Shown here: positions 1-10,400 of the stretch, piece after piece
Numbering within the stretch: the first letter of the stretch is position 1
How the letters are laid out: every line of letters starts with the position of its first letter
NCBI RefSeq assembly: GCF_028464145.1
Contig: NZ_JAQPCG010000012.1
Coordinates: 1 to 64,000, forward strand
DNA: 64,000 nucleotides
From: Maribacter sp. PR1
GTDB taxonomy: Bacteria; Bacteroidota; Bacteroidia; Flavobacteriales; Flavobacteriaceae
Direction of reading: 5' to 3'
Made by a program: the position numbers and the translations under genes
The notes under the pieces: generated by a model
Told to the model about the DNA's origin: nothing
Databases searched by the model: none
What the model saw: the letters and a program-made list of their open reading frames with translations, nothing else

Positions 1-3000
1 GATTCCGTTTGCCAAAAGTTCCAGTTCAATCTCGTCAGAAAAGCCATTAAGGTCCACTTCAAAGGTCTCCGGGGCTCCCGACGATACAACTTCGAAATAG
101 GCCGTGTGCTCACAGGCAACTCCATTAGTTATCTGGCTGACCGTCAAGGAATAATCCCCAAGGGCGGTTATATCCAATGTTGGTTGGTTACCGATTTCAT
201 TGTCGCTTGCATCCCGCCAACTATAACTTTCAAAAACACCTCCGTCAATGACCAAGTCCGGACTGTCGGGACAGATGACATAGCGTTCTTGCATGTTCAT
301 TTGCGGCAATGGGTTCACAATCAAGTTGAAACTGGAAATATCGAAACAACTTTCCAAATCGGTATGCTGTACACGCGCCCAAATCGTTTCGTTCAAGTTT
401 GTATTTTGATAATCGGCCTTTGAAAGGGGCGACACATTGTTCAACGCGTCAGTTTCTGAACCATGATAACTGACATCATAATATAATGGGTCCTGACCGT
501 TCAATACCTCGTCGTCTTTTTGGGAGAGGTCGAAAATGTAGCGTCCTGTTTCATCGGTATCACAGATGATGATATCCGATGCTTTAGAGGCCGTGGGTGT
601 ATCGAACACCTGTACCTGAAAGGAACCCACGTTGTAGCACTGTGAATTATTGGTATTTTCCAATCGGAAATGGATGGTCTGCGGATTACTCGTATTTTGA
701 TAATTCACAGTAATTGGGTTTTGCGATGTTTCGGCATCTGTTTGGGAAACATAAAATGAAACACTGACACCCGAAGCTCCGTTCAAAATCTCATTTTCCT
801 TATCGGGTAAATCTAATAAAAAGAATCCGTCATTGTTATCGTCACACACCTGCCAATCGGTAACCTCGGGTACGACGGGCGTATCGTAAATTATCAAATC
901 GAAGGAGGTGGTGTCATAACAACTGATATCGGAGGCATTCTCCACCCGAACGTATATGGTGTTTTGATAAGCTGTGCTCAAGTAGGCATTGGCGTTCAAG
1001 GCGTTCGTTCCTGTATCCGCATCGTTTTGAGATACATGGTAGCTGATGTTCAAACTATTGGGATTTTGTGTGCCTATGATTTCCGGTTCCGTTTGGCTCA
1101 GGTCGAAAAATGCCTGTCCGTCATTATTGTCATCACAAAGGGACAGGTCATCGGGAGTGTTGGCCGTTACGCCGGGAATCACTTCAATCATAAAGCTTCC
1201 GGTTCGGAAACAGTCCGTATACGTGCTGTTCTGGAATCGAATGAATATTTCTTCCGTTGCGGTGGTATTCGTATAGTTCAGAGGCAATGGGTTCGTTCCG
1301 GTATCGGCGTCCGCCTGTGAGGCGAAATACAGGATTTCGAATTTTGTTGCGTCCTGACCATTGAAAATCTCCGCATTCTTTTGAGAAAGGTCAAAAGTGA
1401 AAAGGCCGTCCGTATCGTCATCGCAGACCGTCCAATCGGTAATCGCGGGTACGTTAGGTGCTTCCCGGGCAATAATGTTGAACTGGGTGGTGTCATAGCA
1501 CTGTCCGTTACTTCTATTTGATACACGTATAAAAACAGGTGTTGTTCCATAATCAAAGGAATGAATGGGTTCCAAGGCATTGACATTGCTGTCCGCATCG
1601 GCCTGGGTCAAAAAATAGGCTACGCTAAAATCGTTTGGGTCTTGGGTACCCAAAACCGTCCTATCAAAAGAAGGCATGTCCAAATTATAACTTCCGTAGG
1701 AGGTGCATCCTATCAAATCCGTAGGCGTATTGGCCACTGGGGTTCCGTAAATAGTAATGTCCTTGGTTTCCGTCTTGGTTTCCGAGGCCGTACTAGCCGT
1801 TACACTTACCGTATAGGTACCCGGGGCCGTATATACATGGGTTGGGTTTTCCAAGGCCGAGGTATTTCCATCCCCAAAATCCCACAATATGGTGGTCACG
1901 GGTTCACTTGTTTCCAAACTAAATTCTGTGGCATCTCCCAAACAAAAATTGGAAGCTTTTAAACCTACAATAAAATACGTTTGTATAAAGGGTGGTAGTC
2001 CCAACCGTGACCTACGTATTCCCAAACTGGCCCCGTTCTGTATATACCCTGCTCCTACCCCTGCCACATTAGGATTAGGGATTACTCCCAAATACGTTGC
2101 CTCAAATTGCGCAGCGTATATTCTACCGTCTATCGCAAGTTGTAAAGCACCAATTTCCAAAGGTTGATTTACAATCAAGGTAGCGGAGGCCTCTATGGCG
2201 GCCGCATCATAATTTGTGAGATCGAATTGATATATCCTACTTTCCCGATCGGGATATCTAAAATAAATGGTGCTCTGTACGTAGAGCTTACTGCTGTCCG
2301 AAGAAAACTCCAAGCCATAATTCCCCATAATCCTAGTACCCGCAATAGCCTGATAAAAGGACTCAAATTCCAGAAAATCGCTAATAACACCTGTTGCGTT
2401 GTCAAACCGAAAGAGTTGCAAATAATTGCCTTCATAAGCGGCAGAGGCCAAAAAACGACCATCCGGGGAAAATTTTAAATAGCCTCCTACATGAGCCATT
2501 TCCGTAGCATCAAAACCTATGGCCGAAACCACTGGTGTAGCACTTACCCCCGCATTCGTAACCAAATAGGCTATAAATTCATTACCCTGATCTCTATGGG
2601 CAACGACCCAAATATCGGTACCGTTGGCATGGACAACGGCGGTCAGTTTTTCCAATACCGGGGTTTCCAGTAAGACGTTTTTGGTAGTAATATCACCGAG
2701 ACCGCCATTTAGGGTCAAGTCTACAATGCTGTATTGCAGCCCTTCCGTATCGGCCAATTCATCTACGGTAAATACATAATAAATATCTGGATTACCGGGA
2801 GAAGGTACGATTATACCGGACTGGGTACTGGAGGGATGCCCGTTAAGCCCCGTTCCATTGGGCATAGGAGTGTGGGTACGGTCCCATACGGTCACCCCAT
2901 CCGTATAGAAAAGCAAATTACCGTTAAAGTCTGAAATTACGGAGCAACCCTCTTGGGTACGAATCTGCCCATCTAGTAATGCCACAGGAGCACCGCTATT

Positions 3001-3108
3001 GAAATCCAGGCCAGCATTCTCGCCAAAGTACCAAATAGCCGCTTCTTTTTGCGCGTGTACTTTAAAGAAAACAGAGAGTACTAATACTATGTAGGTAAGT
3101 TTTTTCAA
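1..3108 (-). CDS. Secreted PKD-domain giant, gliding/T9SS type (3' part outside window)
   Basis: The reading frame is open from 3108 down to base 1 (1036 codons) and continues beyond the window. The start is a TTG at 3108; the frame is closed by a TAG about 30 nt upstream and I see no ATG that fits better. A signal peptide covers roughly residues 1-20, ending KVHAQ. Residues of about 22-335 look like a beta-propeller domain (AIWYFGENAGLDF near the start, QTYFIVGLKAS at the end). A PKD domain follows, with the signature DFGDGNTS. After it come tandem units of about 110 residues, each with a variant of CDDNNDGxxxxDLS and a later CYDTTxFxL strand. These repeats are common in flavobacterial surface proteins that end in a type B T9SS sorting domain. 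That terminal domain is expected outside the window and cannot be checked here. It is probably an exported adhesin-like protein. Confidence 0.85.
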   Translation of the reverse strand, partial: MKKLTYIVLVLSVFFKVHAQKEAAIWYFGENAGLDFNSGAPVALLDGQIRTQEGCSVISDFNGNLLFYTDGVTVWDRTHTPMPNGTGLNGHPSSTQSGIIVPSPGNPDIYYVFTVDELADTEGLQYSIVDLTLNGGLGDITTKNVLLETPVLEKLTAVVHANGTDIWVVAHRDQGNEFIAYLVTNAGVSATPVVSAIGFDATEMAHVGGYLKFSPDGRFLASAAYEGNYLQLFRFDNATGVISDFLEFESFYQAIAGTRIMGNYGLEFSSDSSKLYVQSTIYFRYPDRESRIYQFDLTNYDAAAIEASATLIVNQPLEIGALQLAIDGRIYAAQFEATYLGVIPNPNVAGVGAGYIQNGASLGIRRSRLGLPPFIQTYFIVGLKASNFCLGDATEFSLETSEPVTTILWDFGDGNTSALENPTHVYTAPGTYTVSVTASTASETKTETKDITIYGTPVANTPTDLIGCTSYGSYNLDMPSFDRTVLGTQDPNDFSVAYFLTQADADSNVNALEPIHSFDYGTTPVFIRVSNRSNGQCYDTTQFNIIAREAPNVPAITDWTVCDDDTDGLFTFDLSQKNAEIFNGQDATKFEILYFASQADADTGTNPLPLNYTNTTATEEIFIRFQNSTYTDCFRTGSFMIEVIPGVTANTPDDLSLCDDNNDGQAFFDLSQTEPEIIGTQNPNSLNISYHVSQNDADTGTNALNANAYLSTAYQNTIYVRVENASDISCYDTTSFDLIIYDTPVVPEVTDWQVCDDNNDGFFLLDLPDKENEILNGASGVSVSFYVSQTDAETSQNPITVNYQNTSNPQTIHFRLENTNNSQCYNVGSFQVQVFDTPTASKASDIIICDTDETGRYIFDLSQKDDEVLNGQDPLYYDVSYHGSETDALNNVSPLSKADYQNTNLNETIWARVQHTDLESCFDISSFNLIVNPLPQMNMQERYVICPDSPDLVIDGGVFESYSWRDASDNEIGNQPTLDITALGDYSLTVSQITNGVACEHTAYFEVVSSGAPETFEVDLNGFSDEIELELLANGI

Positions 3109-3151
3109 ATAAATAATTTTGGGACCTTTATCAAAAAACTACTATAACCTT

Positions 3152-3724
3152 TTAGAACCTATATCCTAATCCAATTTTTATGATGTTGCCCCTGTTGTCA
3201 AAAGCATCATCACTTACGGTGATGGTACTGCGGTTTATCTCCGCCCAATCAAATAATGCGACTACAAAAAAACGTTGGGAAATATCATAGGATGCACCCG
3301 CTGTCAAAACGATACCTTCCCATGTGCTTTTAAAAGTAACATCCCCAAAACCGTCGTCGTTTCTGGTAGAGACAAACCTATTGGCACCATACCCAATACC
3401 GGCAATGGGCTTAAATTCCCCATTTCTACCTAATGGAAACTCCCCAAACAAAGTAGGGTGTATCAACATGCCTCTAAATTCTTCCCCTTCATTTTCTGGG
3501 TTTGGAATACCCACAAAACTGGCATTTATGGAAATGCCTAGATTAACAACATTTAAGTCCCAAAAACGGTATTGGACGCCGACATCTACAAAGCCCGTAT
3601 ATTCATTTAAAAAATTGTCACCAACGGTTATTGGGTAGGAAATTGTTGCACTAAGACCAGTTCCCTGCGAAAAAGCACTGAAAGAAGTAAATGCTATTAG
3701 TAGTACAGATATACAATATTTCAT
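3152..3724 (-). CDS. Small outer-membrane beta-barrel protein
   Basis: The 190-residue protein starts with a clear signal peptide (cleavage near SAFSQ, residue 20). Alternating hydrophobic strands follow, such as FVDVGVQYRFWDLNVVNLGI, and it ends in GLGYRF with a C-terminal aromatic residue, as is typical of barrels inserted by BAM. The size fits the OmpX/porin-like family of eight-stranded barrels. A box matching the Bacteroidota -7 element lies just upstream (3747-3754). It sits 43 nt upstream of the PKD giant on the same strand, so the two may be co-transcribed. The specific function is unknown. Confidence 0.8.
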   Translation of the reverse strand: MKYCISVLLIAFTSFSAFSQGTGLSATISYPITVGDNFLNEYTGFVDVGVQYRFWDLNVVNLGISINASFVGIPNPENEGEEFRGMLIHPTLFGEFPLGRNGEFKPIAGIGYGANRFVSTRNDDGFGDVTFKSTWEGIVLTAGASYDISQRFFVVALFDWAEINRSTITVSDDAFDNRGNIIKIGLGYRF

Positions 3725-3746
3725 ATTTATAAGGTTAGGTTATTTC

Positions 3747-3754
3747 CAAATATA
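3747..3754 (-). promoter_or_regulatory. Putative -7 box for the outer-membrane barrel gene
   Basis: The minus strand reads TATATTTG, matching the Bacteroidota TAnnTTTG -7 consensus, 23 nt before the ATG at 3724. No good -33 TTG is visible, so this rests on one box and on position. Confidence 0.35.
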
Positions 3755-3930
3755 AGATTTAGCTGTAAATTCTCTATAGTTTTGTAAGAATTATAGGTAA
3801 AAAGCATTTATTTGCTATAAAGTTTTGCATTTTGAAGACCCGTGATACTTGGGTTTCATTCTTTTTCCCTCTTCACTTATGCATACATTATGAAGTTCCA
3901 AACTTCACACGGCGGTCAGAAAGTGTTAAA

Positions 3931-4464
3931 CTATTTTGCTCTTGTTACATAATATCTTTCAGAAATTTTATCCCTCACAACCATTTGCTCTATGCCCCTA
4001 TCCTCGCTTATAGCCAACATTTTAATTTCGAATTTAATATGATCTTTGTCAATTGAATAGTTATCCGAACAATCGTAATAATATGTTGAATCTATTTTTT
4101 TATCAAAATAACATTTGTTGCCTTTGAAAGGATTACCCAACACCTGATTATCTTCTGATAGAGATAATAAAATATCTTCACTATAAATGTTATTAACATC
4201 GCCTAAAATAGAATAAAGTATTCCATTTTTTTTAGCTAGAAAAAAATTATCATAATAAGGAATGTTAACTTGATAAAAATCCATTCCTTGGTGATTAAAT
4301 GCTACGTCTTCACTAATAATTAATTCAAACGGAATAGTATCTCCGCTTCCGGAAAATTCACTCAACTCAATTATCTTCTTATAATTTGGAAATAACTTTT
4401 CCTGTGCTTGATTTTGGCAGGAACCTAAAACTAAAAACAATATGAATAATAATTTACCTTTCAT
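3931..4464 (-). CDS. Small lipoprotein, candidate immunity protein for the Rhs tip
   Basis: The 177-residue product has a lipoprotein signal with lipobox LGSC (Cys16), so the mature protein should be anchored in an envelope membrane. The rest is a soluble, acidic domain of alternating strands with no family I recognise. Its ATG overlaps the stop of the Rhs gene by 4 nt (ATGA at 4461-4464), so translation is probably coupled. A small gene immediately after the variable C-terminal tip of an Rhs protein is the usual position of an immunity gene, and a lipoprotein would suit a toxin acting in the periplasm. The immunity role is inferred from position alone. Confidence 0.7.
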   Translation of the reverse strand: MKGKLLFILFLVLGSCQNQAQEKLFPNYKKIIELSEFSGSGDTIPFELIISEDVAFNHQGMDFYQVNIPYYDNFFLAKKNGILYSILGDVNNIYSEDILLSLSEDNQVLGNPFKGNKCYFDKKIDSTYYYDCSDNYSIDKDHIKFEIKMLAISEDRGIEQMVVRDKISERYYVTRAK

Positions 4465-7400
4465 CTTTTACAATCACAATTTACTTTGGTTCTGTTTAAT
4501 TTTTTCTGTTCTGTAAAAAATATTCTGTTGAACAGAGCATTAATATCATTAAAAATATCAATTTTATTTTTCTGAGAATTATATCTATCCAATGGATAAT
4601 TATAAGTTTCTGATGTACCATCCGAACTAAATCCCTCTAACCTAGTATCAAGTCCTCCCGTAGGTGATCCGGCGAATTCAAAATGTTGATCTACAACACT
4701 ATTTACACCTTTATGATCTCTTTGATATATATGGGCGTATATTTCATGGAATATTACATCACTAGCAGAATTTCCCTTCATAAGATTGTCCAAATATATT
4801 ACTGTTAAATCATTCTTTCCAGGTTCGAGAGTAAATTGATCTCCAAAAGTATTTATTTGTTGATTGGAAATTTTTTTACTTACACTTCTTAAAAGTTGTT
4901 TCGTTAAAAACATTTGTCTTTTCACAGCGAGACCTCCAATAGCTAATCGCTCCCCTTGTTTACCTGATTCCTGCTTATCCGGGATAAAACCTACGTGAAT
5001 ATGTCTGTTAGCGTCATTAACATATCTCTCAATTGCTTCAATTCCTATCGCTGTTCCAAGTAGGGCTATGAAATCTTGGTTAGTTATTCTCTTGCCATAA
5101 AAATAAACATATCCTCCATCATAATCGTAATAATTAATGGGGTCATTACCCATACCTAAATATGGGGATTCAAACTGTCCATAAGGATCAGTAGTCAACC
5201 ATCTTCCTATCCTAGCATCCCATAATCGTAGTTCAAATGCCTCTTTGCCAGTTTCCGTATCCTTTTCCTGCCCCTGAAAAGCATACCTATAATCTCCTAG
5301 CATGTTCCTTCCGGGCATTGGCATACCATAGGGGTAGTAATCCGTTGCGTTTATGGTATTGGAACTGCCATTAGCTACTGCAAAAGCAGCACGTACATTG
5401 CCCAAATGATCTGTTAGCTCGTAGGTACTGCTATTGTCCAATCTATTATGAACCGCTACACGTCCACTACCATAAATAGGTTGCTCTACCAACGTATTGC
5501 TATCATAAATGGCCATAACACTGCCTGCTGCATCCCGTACATAATACGTAGATTGTACTAATGCACTACCAGTACCGTTGTAGGTATCCTTCCGAACCCT
5601 ATGGTTTCTATCATTGTAAAAGAACGTAACTAAAGATAGTCCATTTTTACGAATCGTGGAAACCAGACCATTGGTCGTATAGGTATACGTAATGCCTTCC
5701 GCCTTGTTCTCAATTAATTGGCCTATGGCATTATATACGTAATTATCAGCATCTGGTTGTGAATCAATATCATCGGCGTTGGCAGCATCGCCATCGGCAT
5801 CGATAACCTGTAACAGTTTATTGGTACCTGTTTCGTAATTATAGGATAAATCGTCCATGGCATTGCTGCTGCTCACCGTTTGCTTGTTTCTTTTAAGACT
5901 TAATATATTACCATTGGCATCATAGCTAATATTGGACACATCATAATCCCCATCTGCAATGGCACTACTACCCGTGCCAGCCACAATCCTTGCAATAACA
6001 TCACTTCCTTCCTTTGCATGGAAGCCATCTTTTAGGGTAATACTGGTGGGGTTTTCCAATAATAAGGTTCCCCCATTTTCTATAACACTTGTAGATTCCA
6101 AAGGTGGCTCGTTACCTCCAATGGTTCCATCCCCATTAAAGTCAGCACTTTGCAACCAATTATTACGGTCATAATCGTATGCATAGGATAGTTCATTGGT
6201 GCTACCGGGAACCGCATCGTTTTTCCAACGTATACCTTTTATATTGCCATTCAATTGATCTGTTCCATACGTTGGCGAGGTAATATTAGTCCTTTGGGTC
6301 CTTGAATAATCATTGCCATAATAATCCAGTTGCATCCCAAAGAGGTCATTGGTATCCTGCCCTGGGTCATTGGCACCGTCCAGACTTGGATGGTTTAAAC
6401 TTTTTAATTGTCCCTGTAGATTATACACATAGTCAACACCCTGCACAGGATTTCCCTGTGCATCCACCGCCAACTCCATACGTTTCATAGCACCCGTTTC
6501 ATAGTAGCTATAGGTGGCATTGGTCTCAAAGTTACTACCATCCGCAGAGGTCTCTACCATGGTCAATTGGTCGCCGCTATTATACGTGTATCTGTGTACA
6601 AACCTTTCAGAGGTCGTATCCTTTTGATAATCCACTTCCAATACCAAACCGGTAATGGGATCATATTTGTAATCAATGGTTTTGGTGCCCAAATTTTGTA
6701 TGTTCTGTACCATCCAGTCCACCCGCCCGTACACATCATAGCTGTACCAAGATGTGGTTGCCATTTGTGTATCAGCGGTAAAGGTCTTACTCACGTTACC
6801 GGATAGGAACTTTTGTTCCGAATAGTCGGTCGTTGGTATATTGGACGCCGCTAAGGCCGCATGCAGACCAGTTGTCTCCTGTTCGTCGTACAACGTGAAA
6901 GTCTGTTCTGAACAATCATCATTAAGTAGTCCGTCATCATCCTCATTGATATCTTCCAATATATTTTCCAAAAGACTATCGGCATTGGCAAAAGTAATAG
7001 TACCCTCTTTGAACACGCCACTTTCTACTGGACGACCGTATTCGTCATAGTTGGTGTAAGAGAATTCTCCATCCGCAAAATTGCCGTCCTCATTAGGATC
7101 TTTTTGCTTGCTATTCTGGGAAAAACGAATTTGGCCATCCTCACGGTATTTAAATTCCGCCGTTCCTTCATCCGGGCTAGTGGTCCGTTGTAACTGCCCC
7201 AATGTATTATATTCATAGGTGGAGAAAAGTTTTGTCGCCTTCGTTGCACCCAATGGCTGGTAGGATGTTACCAAACGATTGGCCTCATCGTACTCGTTTA
7301 AGCTATAATCATAGTAATTGACCGTATAGGTTACCCCGATACTTTCGGGAACATACGTATCCAAATTATTCACGGCTACCCTGTAAAAGCCATTCCCTAG

Positions 7401-10400
7401 GGTACTGGTACTACCACTGATCGGTGCTTCCGTTATGAGATCATACACCGTTACGGCACTTGAATTGCTTACTGTAAAACCTGTGATACCTTCGGCGATG
7501 TGAATATCCACAAAACCTTGTTCCGGAATTGTAACGGTCATGGAAGGTGAAGTTGTCCCTTCCGATCCCGATCTTGCCGCGGCCAATACTTTGCCATCGG
7601 TATCCATGAATACCACATTTTCAACACCATGGACATCCCTGGACACCGTTTTTGTGGTTTCTAGGGTATTATAGCCGGATTCACCAAAGGCCGGGGTTTG
7701 ACTCAACTCTCCCGAAGCCTTCATTGAAAAGGTATAGGATTGAGGCCATTCGCCATTTACCTTGTTACCTCCCAAATTTCGAAGGGGCTTTCCTGGGTTC
7801 AGCTCACTATAAACCGTTTTGGAAAAGGGATAAGAGGTTACGTCCTGATAGGGTTCACGGGTATTATTGTCACTATAATAATAGCCCAAGGTTTCGGGGG
7901 CATCACCCACGGCTGCAGGAGTTTCAGAATTTGTACCGTCATAGTCGGTAACATCATAATCAGTTACATCATCCGATTTCTTTATAAACCCTTCCTTGAA
8001 CTGGTAGGTCAATCCTTCGCGAATCGGAGACGACAACGTCTGTAAGGTAGGCCTCCCGAACTCATCGTATAACAAGGCCGATGCCCAAATGGAATCTGAC
8101 TTTACATCCCAAGATTGTGTCTGTTCTAATTTGCCCAAATCATCAAAATAAGATTTACTGGACGCCTTTACCTGTGTATTTAAATCATAGGACCAAGTGG
8201 TTATGGTATTTCGATTTTCGGGACTAGAACCTGGAGGACAGCCTTGATTTTGAGCCGTTCCAGGCACATCTGGACAAAGATCGCGGTTGTTACTCACATA
8301 GGTATAGGGTTGATCCGTTGGTGCGGTACAGCCATATCTAGGAACCGCAGTAACGTCTCCAGAACCATCATTGTCCTGATCTGGGTACCATTCCTGATCT
8401 ACACAAGAACTTTGTACTACCCTAAACAATCCTAGAAATTCACCGGTACTATAACTGTAGATACCTACATAGGTGGTAACGGAAAAACCCCTATTATTAT
8501 CAGTTGTTGAAAAATTAAAGGTGTTATTACCTTGGTTTTGTCCAATTTGGAGATAAGCAGCATCTATGGGTGCACCACCGTTCGAGTAATCACCAAATAC
8601 AACCTCTCCATGGCATCCTATAGGGTCGGATACTATTTGAATGGTTTTAATATCTGCATTGACACCATAATCTATTTGTGTGCCTGGAAGCGTAGTCCCA
8701 TCAACGGTTACGGAAAGGTCGCATGTAGGAGTTACCGGTGGTCCTGTTTGCTTTACTCCAAGTATTCCTATATGCGTTCCATTCAAAAATATTCGTGATC
8801 CTGTTTGATTTTGACTAGACCCATTTATGGAAACAAATTGACCCACCGAAACACTTATAGTATTATTAGGATTGATTGTGAATGTTGCCCATTCTGCTAC
8901 CGGTCCTTCGATAACGAGTTCAAAACCAGGTGCACAGGAAACTCCTGAAGGAAAGGCAATTTCTACGGTGGTAGACCCTCCCTGCTCACCATATTCAAAC
9001 TCTAAAGGACTATATGGGTTAGTAATATCAACTGGTTGATTACCAGTACTTACCTCCCTTAGATATCCTTGAGCACAATCGGCATCACAACCATTAGTGC
9101 CTGGTCCTGGCGCTGCCTGATTGGGACATTGGTCATCTACACTTTCCGGTGTCCTAGTCCAATTTCCGGTCGGCATTGTGCAGCTGGTTTGTGTAGCACC
9201 ATTGGGATCAGGATAATTGTCGCCATCAGTGTCCTCATACCAAACGGTTAAAGGATTTATATTGGGATCATCGTCATCACAATCACCAGTGCCGGTTACT
9301 GATAACTTGTACCAAGAATTAGGCTGACTACATTGAGTAACCGAAGAATCAGCATATCCATCATTATCCTTATCCTTATACCAAGTTTGTAAATTACAGG
9401 ATAAAGTAATCTGACCACCAATAGATAAACCAGATCCATTGGTGGCTGTACCCACAATAGTTGCTATTTCTTGGGATTGCCCGTCGTTTCTTCCAGTAGT
9501 TAAAATAATTTCATCAGGTCCATTTTTGGTAACAGACAACCAACTGGGCAGCGGGCTTCCATCGGTAAGGGTAAAATTGTAATTCGTTGTTGTAGAGCAA
9601 TTACTGTAGCTTAGAGGAAATGTTTTCGATTCCCCATTCTCATTAAATGTACTTGTTAAATTTCCAGAAACGGTACAAGGAAGTGGTGGGCCATCTTGGT
9701 TTAAGCCAATTATTCCAATTTGGGTGGTTCCTTGAATTTGAACCCTTGTACCCGTACTTCGGGTACCACCATTGGTACTGTAAGCACTGCTGACTATTTT
9801 TATTTTGTTATTTGGTTCAATTGTTATTGTAGCCCAACTATCTATATTATCCAAAAAAACCAATTCATATGGCGAAGCACACGCACCATTAGGAAATACA
9901 ATTTCAGCATAAGCTGTTCCTCCATTTTCGTTAAAACTGAATTCAGTAGAATGATATGGATCACCTGATGGTGGTGTACTAGATCCATCGACTCTAATGT
10001 ATCCGGAAAGACAGTCCGGGTCACAGCCATTATTTGTTGTTGAATATTGATCAGGACATTGATCTATAGTAGCATTTTGGGTCCAATTTCCGCTAGGCTT
10101 ATTACACTGTTGAACAGAACTGCCCGTTGGGTTTCTAAATCCATCATTGTCACTGTCTGGATACCATGTTTTTAATACATTGGTCGTGCTATATTCAGTG
10201 GGGCAAACATCCACGGTCGTATTTAGCGTCCATCCCGTTCCCCTATTAGCGCAATCCATTTGGGCCGTACTTCCTGGATTTCTAAAACCATCATTGTCAC
10301 TATCTGCATACCAAGCCTTTTGTAAACAATCTTGTGTAAAAGTACCTCCAATTCCAGGGCTACCACCGTCTTGTCGCTTTCCTATAAGAATTATATTTCT

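Noticed and set aside
4461-5120. Canonical HExxH zinc protease in the Rhs tip
   Set aside because: The motif is HEIYAH, with three residues between Glu and the second His, so a gluzincin/metzincin call is not supported.
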